Part shown: positions 1 to 7,483 of the stretch, in pieces
Numbering within the stretch: position 1 is the first letter of the stretch
Layout: every line of letters starts with the position of its first letter
Origin: GCA-958296115 sp965222445
GTDB lineage: Bacteria; Chloroflexota; Dehalococcoidia; Lucifugimonadales; CAJWER01
Assembly (NCBI GenBank): GCA_965222445.1
Contig: CBDCTY010000001.1
Coordinates: 868,001-932,000 of the forward strand
DNA length: 64,000 nt
Reading direction: 5' to 3'
Program-made: the position numbers and the translations under genes
The notes under the pieces: model-generated
What the model was told of the DNA's origin: nothing
Seen by the model: only the letters and a program-made list of their open reading frames with translations
Databases searched by the model: none

Positions 1-308
1 GTGGGAGGCTCGAGTAGGACGCCGGGCCCGTACCGCTCGACGAAGAACTCCCTCACCTGCGCGTCGCTCCAGCCATCGCCCAGCTTCTCGTCCACGGCGG
101 CTCGCATCTGCAACGCCAGGGGGTGCTGAGACTGGTCAATCGACTCGCCGGGACAGACAGGGCACATCACGGCCTTGTTGATCTGCTGGGCGCGCCGCTC
201 CATGTCCGGAATCTCGTCGGTGGACGTGCACGCCACGGCGGCAAGGGCAATGACTGTGAGCGCGAGCCACGAGATATATGCTCGGGGGGTGCAGATGCTG
301 GGCCTCAT
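1..308 (-). CDS. ccmH: CcmH/CycL-like cytochrome c maturation protein (partial)
   Basis: The N-terminal 102 residues are visible from an ATG at 308; the gene runs off the left edge. Seen: a lipoprotein-type signal peptide (hydrophobic residues 14-26, lipobox AAVAC ending at Cys27) and a CPVC pair at Cys49/Cys52, followed by the family pattern ESIDQSQ and, further on, VERYGPGVLLEPP. In the CcmH family this extracytoplasmic CxxC keeps the haem-binding cysteines of apocytochrome c reduced for haem attachment. It lies on the same strand as the damaged cobO, 284 bp beyond it, so it may start its own transcript. Any C-terminal membrane helix lies outside the window. Confidence 0.82.
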   Translation of the reverse strand, partial: MRPSICTPRAYISWLALTVIALAAVACTSTDEIPDMERRAQQINKAVMCPVCPGESIDQSQHPLALQMRAAVDEKLGDGWSDAQVREFFVERYGPGVLLEPP

Positions 309-592
309 GTCTGGTCAAGAGTAACATATGGGGGAGCGCTCAGCTTCCACGGCGTGTGACACTGCGGGTATTGGCACACAGAATCGGCGAATGTCTGCGC
401 GAGCCGGAGGCCGATAATATTGGCGGGGCGGTGCGTATCGCCGAGCGTATGGCCGTACTGGCGGTGATCGTGGCTCTGGGGCTGCTGGCGGTGCGCCAGG
501 GCCGAGGCCTCTTGAGCGGCTGCGATGGCGCAGAAGTCACGGCCTACGAGATACTCATGGGCGTCACATCCCAGTAGCGGCACAGTTCAGCC
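309..592. other. Gap between cobO remnant and ccmH, no supported gene
   Basis: No convincing minus-strand gene fills this stretch. The plus strand is open to 577 and encodes a short hydrophobic segment (MAVLAVIVALGLLAV) flanked by charged residues and ending AYEILMGVTSQ. It vaguely recalls a small integral-membrane protein but has no credible start or ribosome-binding site. It begins where cobO homology ends, so it may be a fragment brought in by a rearrangement. Confidence 0.25.
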
Positions 593-1103
593 TCATTTCG
601 GGACGAGGTCGGCGCAGTCGATCAGCTCCTGGGGGGCATACCGGCCGGTGACGATGACGTGCATCGTGTCGGGCCGCTGTCTCAGGGTGTCCACGACGTC
701 TTCGACGGGGACCCAGCCGTAGTGCATTGCGTACGTGAACTCGTCCAGGACGATGATGTCCTCTTCTCCATTCAGGATCGCGAGCTTGCAGCGCTTCCAC
801 TGCTCCACCGCAAGTGCGGCGGTCCGGTCTATGTCCTTGGATAGCCATGAAGCCGTCGCCCAGGGCCTCGATGGGGATGTCCAGCTTGCTGGCCGCCCGG
901 TGCTCTCCGAAACGGGCGCCCGTATGCTTGATGAACTGGAACATCCTGACCCGGAAGTCTCGACCCCAGGCACGGAAGATCACGCCCAGCGCGGCGGTCG
1001 TCTTGCCCTTACCCTCGCCGGTATTGACGATGACCAGGCCATGTCGAACACGGCGGCGTTTGACCAACCGTGCAGGCTTCTCTCCAACATCCTGCTCGCT
1101 CAC
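593..1103 (-). pseudogene. cobO: Frameshifted cob(I)yrinic acid a,c-diamide adenosyltransferase
   Basis: CobO/BtuR transfers the adenosyl group of ATP to the corrinoid cobalt. The reading begins at a GTG at 1103 with GGGAGG seven bases upstream. The first frame gives the nucleotide-binding loop NTGEGKGKTTAA and RMFQFIKH, then GDGF. Homology then continues in another frame as WLSKDIDRTAALAVEQW, VLDEFTYAMHYGWVPVEDVV and VIVTGRYAPQELIDCADLV, and stops at 593. The break is at about 845-850, where the family normally reads GFTW, so one extra or two missing bases explain it. The product is about 20 residues short of the usual C-terminus. It is the last gene of the B12 operon, starting 3 bp after btuD. 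Either a true pseudogene or a sequencing indel. Confidence 0.82.
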
Positions 1104-1106
1104 GAG

Positions 1107-2000
1107 TCACCCTCCCTGTTGCGTCCCCTGCTTCATTCTCCCTGGAGCGGTAACCCTTCCTGGTACTACATCGGCGGGTAACACCTTGCCGTTCGATGGA
1201 CGCTCGTCCGCCGGGCCAATCAGGCTGATCGCCAGCGAACCGGTTATCGGGTCTCGATACACGGCGGCCTCCACGCCGAAAGCGGATTCTAATGTCTCCG
1301 GCGAAAGGACCTCCTCGGGCGTTCCATCCGCGAGCACCTGTCCCTCAAACAGCAGCACCAGCCGGTCGCAGTACCGCGCCGCCATGTTCAGATCATGGAT
1401 GGCCGCAATCGCCGTCAGACCCTCGTCGACAAGCTCTCGCACCAGGTCGAATACTTTGAGCTGATGCAGGACGTCCAGGTTCGACGTGGGCTCGTCCAGC
1501 AGTAGGACGCGGGGTTGCTGCGCCAACGCACGGGACACGAACACGCGCTGACGCTCCCCGCCGGACAGCGTTTCGAGTGTCCTGTCGGCGAACTGCTCGG
1601 TCTCGGTGAGCCTCATCGCCTCCCGGGCTATTCGGGCATCTTCCCTGCCCTCGATCTGGAAGCGCGCCAGGTGGGGATACCGGCCCATGAGCACGAGCTC
1701 TATCGAGGTAAAGCCGTGAGTGTAGGGCGCGATCTGCGGGATGAGCGCGAGGCCCGCGGCGACCTCCCTGGACGACAGGGACTTGAGGTCCGCTCCCTCC
1801 AGTCGCACCGTACCTCTCTGGTAGCGGAGGATGCCCGATATGGCCCTGAGGAGCGTGGACTTCCCTGCCCCGTTGGGGCCTATCAGTCCAACGAGCTGCC
1901 CGCGGACGGCGTGCAGATCCACGCCGTCCAGCAGGGTCTCCGCCTCTATCTCGAAGGAGAGGCCCTCAGCGCTGATCGCATGTGGTCTGGCGCCGTTCAT
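1107..2000 (-). CDS. btuD: Cobalamin/iron-type ABC importer ATPase (BtuD-like)
   Basis: ATPase subunit energising the BtuC-type permease encoded upstream. The 297-residue protein shows Walker A GPNGAGKST (41-49), Q-loop Gln near 89, signature LSGGERQRV (from 145) and Walker B VLLLDEPTSNLD (about 165-176). The FepC/BtuD/HmuV family is normally 250-260 residues; this one carries about 35 extra residues at the C-terminus. It starts 6 bp after btuF and ends 3 bp before cobO, consistent with one polycistronic mRNA. The cobalamin riboswitch at the head of the operon and the adjoining cobO support B12, rather than iron, as substrate. Confidence 0.9.
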   Translation of the reverse strand: MNGARPHAISAEGLSFEIEAETLLDGVDLHAVRGQLVGLIGPNGAGKSTLLRAISGILRYQRGTVRLEGADLKSLSSREVAAGLALIPQIAPYTHGFTSIELVLMGRYPHLARFQIEGREDARIAREAMRLTETEQFADRTLETLSGGERQRVFVSRALAQQPRVLLLDEPTSNLDVLHQLKVFDLVRELVDEGLTAIAAIHDLNMAARYCDRLVLLFEGQVLADGTPEEVLSPETLESAFGVEAAVYRDPITGSLAISLIGPADERPSNGKVLPADVVPGRVTAPGRMKQGTQQGG

Positions 2001-2006
2001 GTTCAG

Positions 2007-3149
2007 CTATTCGGCCAGGCTGAAGGGAGTGGTCATCGGCTCTGGGAAGTCGTCCGGCCACAGTATACGGGCGAGGTCCTCTGCCCCGCGAATGTTCCAG
2101 TATGAGAGCGTGGTGAAGTGCTTGCCCTCGACCACGTGGACCTGGTTGTTCTTTATTGCCGGAATCTCGGCGAGCGCCTCGTTTGCGAGCAGGCTCTGCC
2201 GAAACTCTTCTGCGCCGAACTCGATCGGTTGGGCGATCACGATTACATCGGGGTTCATCGCAATGACCCCTTCGAGGCTGGTGGTCTGGTTGCTCTCGAT
2301 GCCCGCCTCTTCGGCCGCATTTATCCCGCCTGCAGCCGTGATGACGCCCCCCTCGGTGGAGTTGCCGCCTGCGACCCAGAGCTTGTCCGAGTACTGCGTA
2401 AGCGCAAGGACCCGGGGACGAGGGTCCGCCCTGCCGGTCACGGCAACGAGGGAGTCATGCCGGTCGCGCACCTCTGCCGCGAACTCGATGGCGCGCTCCT
2501 CCTCGCCGAAGATATAGCCCATGAAAAGGATGCTGTCGACCCTGGCCTCGGGGTCGTGCTTCAGCTCAGTCTGCACGACCGGGATTCCGGTGCTCGACAG
2601 GGCCTGGACCGCCTCGGCTGGGAAGAATGGACTGGTGACCACGACGTCCGGCGACTGGGCAACGATCGTCTCAGGATCGCGCGAGATCTCTGCCATGTCC
2701 TGGACCAGCGAGGCGACGTTGGAGTAGGTCGAGTTCTTCGTGACGCCGCCTACCGCCACGAGCCGGTCTCGGGGCACGAGCGCCAGGGTCACCTCGTCGT
2801 GTCCTATGGAGGCGGTAATGATGCGCTGAGGCTTGGACGGGATGCTTACGAGCCCGTTCAGTCCCTCGACTGCCCGGGGCCAGCCGAAGTTGGTGGGATC
2901 GACGATCCCGTCAACTCCCTCGAACGACTTCGACAGCGGTTCGGGAGTTGCCGTGGGCTCTGGCGTTGCGGTGGGTTCGGGGGGCGGTACTGCCGTCGAA
3001 GCGACGGTAGGCGCCGGTATTGGAGCCGCGGTGGGAGCCTGCGTTGGCGCTGCGGTTGGCGGCGGCGATTCCGAGGAACATGCCGCCAAAGCCACGACCA
3101 GGAGGACCGTCAAGGGAACTATTAGTGTGCGAAGCTGCCGATTTGCCAA
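2007..3149 (-). CDS. btuF: Cobalamin-binding lipoprotein of the B12 importer (BtuF-like)
   Basis: Extracytoplasmic substrate-binding lipoprotein of the BtuF/FhuD (type III) fold. It starts at a TTG at 3149 with AGGGG just upstream. Seen: hydrophobic signal segment with lipobox LAAC, then a low-complexity Ala/Pro/Thr linker (repeats of TAAPTQAP and TATPEP) to about residue 70. The binding domain follows, with family features RIITASIGHDEV, RDRLVAVGG, ETIVAQSPDVVV and a C-terminal NPDVIVIAQP. The long linker is typical of surface lipoproteins in Chloroflexota and holds the domain off the membrane. It lies between btuC (22 bp upstream) and btuD. The corrinoid assignment rests on the riboswitch and neighbours. 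Confidence 0.88.
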   Translation of the reverse strand: MANRQLRTLIVPLTVLLVVALAACSSESPPPTAAPTQAPTAAPIPAPTVASTAVPPPEPTATPEPTATPEPLSKSFEGVDGIVDPTNFGWPRAVEGLNGLVSIPSKPQRIITASIGHDEVTLALVPRDRLVAVGGVTKNSTYSNVASLVQDMAEISRDPETIVAQSPDVVVTSPFFPAEAVQALSSTGIPVVQTELKHDPEARVDSILFMGYIFGEEERAIEFAAEVRDRHDSLVAVTGRADPRPRVLALTQYSDKLWVAGGNSTEGGVITAAGGINAAEEAGIESNQTTSLEGVIAMNPDVIVIAQPIEFGAEEFRQSLLANEALAEIPAIKNNQVHVVEGKHFTTLSYWNIRGAEDLARILWPDDFPEPMTTPFSLAE

Positions 3150-3171
3150 TATGACCCCTTACCAGGCCGCT

Positions 3172-4254
3172 CTATAGCGAGTAGGTCTGTCGCTTGTTCT
3201 TGATCAAGAGAAGGATGAAGAATGGCGCGCCGACGAATGCAGTTAGAACACCGACGCGAAACTCGGCCGGCTGGACGATGGTCCTGGCCACTGTATCGGC
3301 GACGATGACGAAGACGGCGCCACCGGCAGCGCTCATTGGAATGAGCACGCGATGGTCCGGCCCAAGCACCAGCCGAATGACGTGCGGCGTCACGAGGCCG
3401 ACGAAGGCGATGATCCCGCTCACCGCGACGGCAGCCCCGGTCGCCAGAGCCGCCGCAGCCAATAGGGTCGGTCGTGCCATGCCCACCCGGACACCCATCG
3501 AGCGGGCCTCGTCGTCGCCGAGCATGAGCAGGTTCAGATCGCGCGACATCAACAGGATCACGGCTACGCCGCCAACAATGAGCGGAATGGAGATCCGGAC
3601 ATGCTCCCAGGAGCGGGAGTCCAGCCCCCCTGCGAGCCAAAACAGGATCTCCCGTAGGGCTCCGTTGTCGGGCAGGAGGATGATGATCGCGGAGACCACG
3701 GCGCCGAGGAAGGCGTTGACCGCGACTCCTCCGAGCAGGAGCGTAGCCATCGAGAAGCGGCCGCCAACGGCGGCGATGCCATAGACCAGAAATGTGGCCG
3801 CCATTGCGCCGACGAATGCGAGTGTCGGAAGTGCGAGAAAGAAGAGGCCAGCCATCCCCGTAGCGATGGCCACAACTGCTCCCACGGCGGCGCCGGCAGA
3901 GACGCCGATTATCCCAGGATCGGCCATCGGATTGCGGAACAGCCCCTGCATCGTTGCCCCAGCGACCCCAAGGGCCATGCCGACCGAAGCGCCTACGACG
4001 ATCCTGGGAAGCCTGATCTGCTCGATGACCAGCTGTTCGGTGCGGCCGAAGCCGGCGAGGTCCAGTCCGAAAAACGACAGCACGATTGAAGCGATGTGGC
4101 TGGCAGGGATGTTGACGGGCCCGAGACTCAGGGAGACGAGCGCCGTTGCCAGGACCAGCAGGAACAGGATGGAGAATCCCACTGCCAGTCGGGCGGTCAC
4201 GCTCGATTGGCGGTAGCTGCGCAGGGAGGTGAGTCCGACAGCCCTCGACAACAA
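3172..4254 (-). CDS. btuC: B12 ABC importer permease, FecCD family (BtuC-like)
   Basis: Membrane-spanning permease of a BtuCDF-type importer, 360 residues, with about ten hydrophobic helices. Family marks include LPRIVVGASVGMALGVAGATMQG, here spanning roughly residues 80-102 (shown only to place it), FRNPMADPGIIGVSAGAA and GIIAFVGLVTPHVIR, the last lying against the ATPase coupling helix. The start chosen is TTG at 4254 because GGAGG lies six bases upstream; no ATG is better placed. It is the first gene after the cobalamin riboswitch, with the leader ending about 100 bp upstream, so B12 should repress the whole operon. Confidence 0.9.
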   Translation of the reverse strand: MLSRAVGLTSLRSYRQSSVTARLAVGFSILFLLVLATALVSLSLGPVNIPASHIASIVLSFFGLDLAGFGRTEQLVIEQIRLPRIVVGASVGMALGVAGATMQGLFRNPMADPGIIGVSAGAAVGAVVAIATGMAGLFFLALPTLAFVGAMAATFLVYGIAAVGGRFSMATLLLGGVAVNAFLGAVVSAIIILLPDNGALREILFWLAGGLDSRSWEHVRISIPLIVGGVAVILLMSRDLNLLMLGDDEARSMGVRVGMARPTLLAAAALATGAAVAVSGIIAFVGLVTPHVIRLVLGPDHRVLIPMSAAGGAVFVIVADTVARTIVQPAEFRVGVLTAFVGAPFFILLLIKNKRQTYSL

Positions 4255-4357
4255 ATAGACCTCCGGCGGCTACTCCGCTGTAGGTCTGTGTTCGCTCTGC
4301 CCGGGATTTGTACCCGACGAACGAGGGACCCTCTCTAGTGCGGAGAGCGGTCACCTT

Positions 4358-4519
4358 CCGTTCAGGCAGGTCTCCTGGCTCGCGGGCGGATTGGTCCGCC
4401 GTGCCTTCCCATCGATTCTCCGACAGTGGGCTCCGGCTCCAAATCCCGCTTACAGTGGCGCTACCGCGGCGGCTTCTCACCGCCTTCCCTATTCTCCCTG
4501 GGTGGGCACCTGAACGGGC
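4358..4519 (-). ncRNA. Cobalamin riboswitch
   Basis: The minus-strand RNA carries the B12-box AGCCAGGAGACCTGCC (4365-4380) preceded by AAGGCACGG, a GCCACTGTAAG element and AATAGGGAAGGCGGTGAGAA, in the order of the cobalamin riboswitch family. The closing P1 helix is perfect: CCGTTCAGG (4511-4519) pairs with CCTGAACGG (4358-4366). It sits between the promoter at 4547-4575 and the btuC start at 4254. No U-rich terminator is obvious between aptamer and btuC, so control is more likely at translation initiation; that is inference. Confidence 0.95.
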
Positions 4520-4546
4520 AGTGGCTGTATGTTAGTGCTCAAGAGC

Positions 4547-4575
4547 ATGTTATGGTCCCCTCAGCGGACTGTCAA
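4547..4575 (-). promoter_or_regulatory. Sigma-70-type promoter of the btu operon
   Basis: On the minus strand TTGACA (4570-4575) is followed by 17 bases and then TAACAT (4547-4552). Transcription would begin near 4540, about 20 bases before the riboswitch P1 helix. Confidence 0.8.
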
Positions 4576-4789
4576 GAGGGTGTACTGGTCCGCACGAAGA
4601 CCGCATAAAGGCCGGTCGCTACGCAGTCGAGCACTCCGCGACGGCAAGGGTGACGGAGGCGGGCGCGAGCCCCAATGGAAGTGCCGGGAACGCGTGTCTG
4701 CAGGGCCTCACGCCTGGTGAGGAGCACCTATTGGGGAACGGCCAGCATCCCGCCGGAACGGGGCTGTCGGCTCCCTAGATCGGCAGGGT

Positions 4790-5953
4790 TCATACGGGCT
4801 CGGTCCCCTCGTTCAGGATAGACAGGTAGCCGTCGTAGGCGAAGAGGCGGCCTCGGGACCGGCCCGTTATCTCGCGGGCAATACCGAGCTCGACCAGCGA
4901 CTGCATGGCGGAGGAAGCCGTGGGGTGCGTCAGTCCAGTATGCTCACAGACCTGAGCGACCGACCGGACTGGATACGCCGTCAAGGCCTGGTGTACGCGC
5001 AGCGCCGAGGCGGCCCTGCGCCCGATCCCTTCGATCCTGGCGCCGTCTTCCTTGAACAGATCCGTCAGCCGGGTGGACGTGGTTACGGCGCCCTCGGCAG
5101 TCTCCCGCACGCCCTCCAGGAAGAAGGCGAGCCACACCTCCCAGTCACCAGTGCGGCGTACCTCGTCCAGCATGTCATAGTAGGCCGAACGATTCTGCTT
5201 TAGGTAGAGGCTCAGGTACAGGAGAGGCTCCCGCAGCACCTCGGCGTGGCACAGCAAGAGGGTAATGAGCAGCCGCCCCACGCGCCCGTTGCCGTCCAGG
5301 AATGGGTGAATGGTCTCGAACTGCACGTGGGCCAGCCCCGCCCTCACCAGCACAGGCAGGCCGTCGTCCCTGGCATGAAGGAAGCGCTCCAGCGCCCCCA
5401 TGCAGTCGGCCACATCAGTGGGCGGCGGGGGGACGAAGCCAGCGTTGCCGGGGCGCGAACCGCCGATCCAGTTCTGCGATGTCCGAAACTCGCCCGGGGA
5501 CTTCTCTCGGCCCCGTCCCTTCGATAGCAGTACGCCGTGGATTTCCCGGATCAGCCGGTTGGAGAGCGGGAACCCGCCGCGCAGCCGCTCCAGCCCATGA
5601 TCGAGGGCGGCCACGTAGCTGGAGACCTCCACAACGTCGTCAATGGGAGCGCCCCGCGCCTCGTCGCTCTCGAACATCACGAGGTCCGAGAACGACGACT
5701 GCGTACCCTCGATCTGCGAGGAGAGGACCGCTTCCTTGCGGACGTAGGCGTAGATGAAGAGGGCCGGCTGCGGCAGCAGGGCGGTGATGCTGTCCAGGCG
5801 TCCCAGGGCCAGGAGCGCCCTTTCGAGGAGCTGCTGCAGGTCCCCGTCCAGGGCCAGGGCCGGCTCCGGTGGCAGAGGTACGGGTACGAAGGCGCGGACC
5901 TGCTCGCCTCCGGAATTCCTGACATGATATGTGCCGGTTGTGCCGCGCCGCAT
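4790..5953 (-). CDS. Fic family AMPylase with N-terminal inhibitory helix and C-terminal winged helix
   Basis: 387 residues. Fic enzymes transfer AMP (sometimes other nucleotides) from ATP to hydroxyl side chains. Seen: Fic_N-type region with SSQIEG at 78-83, matching the inhibitory motif [S/T]xxxE[G/N] whose Glu blocks the gamma-phosphate site; catalytic loop HPFLDGNGRVGR at 216-227 complete with catalytic His216; and a C-terminal winged-helix region (about 315-387, TGLTHPTASSAMQSLVELG). This architecture is a self-inhibited class II Fic with a DNA-binding tail. Start is ATG at 5953. The gene stands alone. A repeated AT-rich element 44-225 bp upstream could be its own operator. The target protein cannot be inferred. 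Confidence 0.9.
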   Translation of the reverse strand: MRRGTTGTYHVRNSGGEQVRAFVPVPLPPEPALALDGDLQQLLERALLALGRLDSITALLPQPALFIYAYVRKEAVLSSQIEGTQSSFSDLVMFESDEARGAPIDDVVEVSSYVAALDHGLERLRGGFPLSNRLIREIHGVLLSKGRGREKSPGEFRTSQNWIGGSRPGNAGFVPPPPTDVADCMGALERFLHARDDGLPVLVRAGLAHVQFETIHPFLDGNGRVGRLLITLLLCHAEVLREPLLYLSLYLKQNRSAYYDMLDEVRRTGDWEVWLAFFLEGVRETAEGAVTTSTRLTDLFKEDGARIEGIGRRAASALRVHQALTAYPVRSVAQVCEHTGLTHPTASSAMQSLVELGIAREITGRSRGRLFAYDGYLSILNEGTEPV

Positions 5954-5996
5954 AGCAGACGCCCTCCCCTCGCTCTAGAGGGTCCGAGCCCCCTTG

Positions 5997-6060
5997 TTCA
6001 AGAGCTTTAAATAACGGTGTTCATTATTATAGCAAAGGGGTCTAAGTTTTAATAAGGGCT
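5997..6060. repeat. AT-rich direct repeat upstream of fic, unit 1
   Basis: This unit of about 63 bp begins TTCAAGAGCTTTAAATAACGG and ends TTTTAATAAGGGC. It matches the unit at 6115-6178 over its whole length with substitutions but no length change. It lies immediately upstream of the Fic start at 5953, in a region far more AT-rich than its surroundings. Confidence 0.6.
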
Positions 6061-6114
6061 TGTTCTGCCCTAGAATTCCCGGCGCTCGCCTACTCGACGA
6101 GTCCGCTTAGCCAA

Positions 6115-6178
6115 TTCAAGAACTTTGAATAGCGGCGGCTCTTATTAAAGAACATCGGCGTTTGCTTTAATAGTGGCG
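6115..6178. repeat. AT-rich direct repeat upstream of fic, unit 2
   Basis: Second unit, beginning TTCAAGAACTTTGAATAGCGG. It contains a perfect inverted repeat TATTAAAG ... CTTTAATA and an inner palindrome TTCAA-GAACT-TTGAA. Such symmetry suits a dimeric winged-helix or HTH regulator, possibly the Fic protein itself (inference). Confidence 0.6.
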
Positions 6179-6336
6179 TGCGATTGACCCGGAATCCCTG
6201 GGCCCCTTTCACCCGCCGTACGAACCTGCACTCCTCATTCAAGAATCCCCCATGCGGGTTGCCACCGCACATCAGGGGACGAAAATGGCGGTGGCACTTC
6301 CAATCGTCACACGACCTACGGCAGTCGCCGGGGATG

Positions 6337-6386
6337 GATTTCTGCCCCGACTTCTCGGGGGCAGGCTCTGCGCAGGAATGACGGCG
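6337..6386. repeat. REP-like hairpin repeat
   Basis: The sequence reads GGGGATGGATTTCTGCCCC, a CGACTTCTCGGGGGCAGG hairpin, then GCAGGAATGACGG. It is a diverged copy of the element at 18491-18550 and 53724-53786. The interval 6179-6451 holds this element and nothing else recognisable. Confidence 0.7.
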
Positions 6387-6451
6387 TGGGGGAGGCCCCG
6401 TTCATTTTCGTCCCAATGACGGCGTAGGGCCTGCTCGGGAATCCCCGGCGC

Positions 6452-7468
6452 TCACCCTGCGCGACGCCGAGCGGAAGCCCTGCCGTAGAGGATGCTGGCG
6501 GGCTGGCCCAGCACCAGGACGTTCTTGCGCCTCATGCCTGTCTCTGCCGCTATGCGGTCGGCCTGGTCTCGGGAGAGCAGCAACGCCGCCGGTGAGCTGC
6601 TCAGCTCCCGGCCCCGGATGAGCCGCAGGAGCGCGGCTGTTCGTACTTGGGCGAACCTGACGCCGAAGGGTAGGTTGGAGACGAGCCTGCTTCCGTCGGG
6701 CAGCGACCCATAGTCGAAATCCTCGAACGGCAGGTTGCCCAGGGTCGTCCTGCGTCCTGCGAGCCTCGTGAGGGCGGCGCGGTAGGCCTCGGCGTCGACC
6801 TCGAGACCGATCCCGAGGACCGCGCCGTACCTGTCCGCCGCCATGCCCAGGATCGTGCCGGTGCCCATGAACGGGTCGAAGACCGTGTCGCCGTCTCCCA
6901 CGCCCGCGACCGTAAGAAGTCCGCAGGCGAGGTGGCGCCTGAGGGCGCCGGGCAGTCCGTCCTGCTCGCCGCCCAGGTTGCTGTAGAGCTGTAGGCCGAG
7001 CACAGCCTTCTCCGCGTCGGCCTTGCACAGCAGTCGGACGCCCTCGCGCTGGGATGGCCGCCACCTGGGGAAGGCGGCGGCCACGGCGCGGCTGACGAGC
7101 CTATCGAGCGCGTCCCTGCGTATGGACGTGCGCCCGTACAGCTCGGTCGTGACCGAGAAGCGGCGGGACGCCGTCCTCTCGGCCAGCGGCAGCCAGCGGA
7201 GCACGGAAGCCTTCAGGTGGGCGCTGTCGAGTCGCCGCGCCAATTCACCTGCCGCGTCCGACCGCCCTGAGGCGAAGTCGGCCAGGCAGCCGTGGACGCT
7301 GCCAGGGGTGAGCAGCCGCACGGAATCGAGCCCGGGCATGGCCGACGTGAGCAGCGAGGAGTCGCGGTGGTGGAAAGCCACGCGGTCGGCGACACCGAGG
7401 CCGCGCAACTCTCGCAGCGTGGCGAAGGCCCAGCCCGGCTGGGTCGTCAGGAAGTACGCTCCCTTCAC
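6452..7468 (-). CDS. UPF0020/TRM11-like SAM-dependent nucleic-acid methyltransferase
   Basis: 338 residues from a GTG at 7468. The C-terminal half has a class I methyltransferase core: DPFMGTGT at 198-205 (SAM loop), acidic GLEVD near 221-225, and NLPFG at 265-269, the counterpart of the N/D-PP-Y/F catalytic motif of N-methylating enzymes. The N-terminal 150 residues (FFLTTQPGW-like start, here YFLTTQPGWAF) resemble the THUMP-containing region of the UPF0020 group, members of which methylate guanine N2 in tRNA or rRNA. The exact substrate is not visible. It is the last gene of the long minus-strand run, 15 bp after the Ser-rich lipoprotein. Confidence 0.75.
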   Translation of the reverse strand: MKGAYFLTTQPGWAFATLRELRGLGVADRVAFHHRDSSLLTSAMPGLDSVRLLTPGSVHGCLADFASGRSDAAGELARRLDSAHLKASVLRWLPLAERTASRRFSVTTELYGRTSIRRDALDRLVSRAVAAAFPRWRPSQREGVRLLCKADAEKAVLGLQLYSNLGGEQDGLPGALRRHLACGLLTVAGVGDGDTVFDPFMGTGTILGMAADRYGAVLGIGLEVDAEAYRAALTRLAGRRTTLGNLPFEDFDYGSLPDGSRLVSNLPFGVRFAQVRTAALLRLIRGRELSSSPAALLLSRDQADRIAAETGMRRKNVLVLGQPASILYGRASARRRAG

Positions 7469-7483
7469 GGGGCTGCCCGTACG

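Noticed and set aside
3122..4480. 452-residue minus-strand opening across btuC and the riboswitch
   Set aside because: Arg/Pro-rich shadow of btuC in another frame; it reads through the riboswitch and has no family features.
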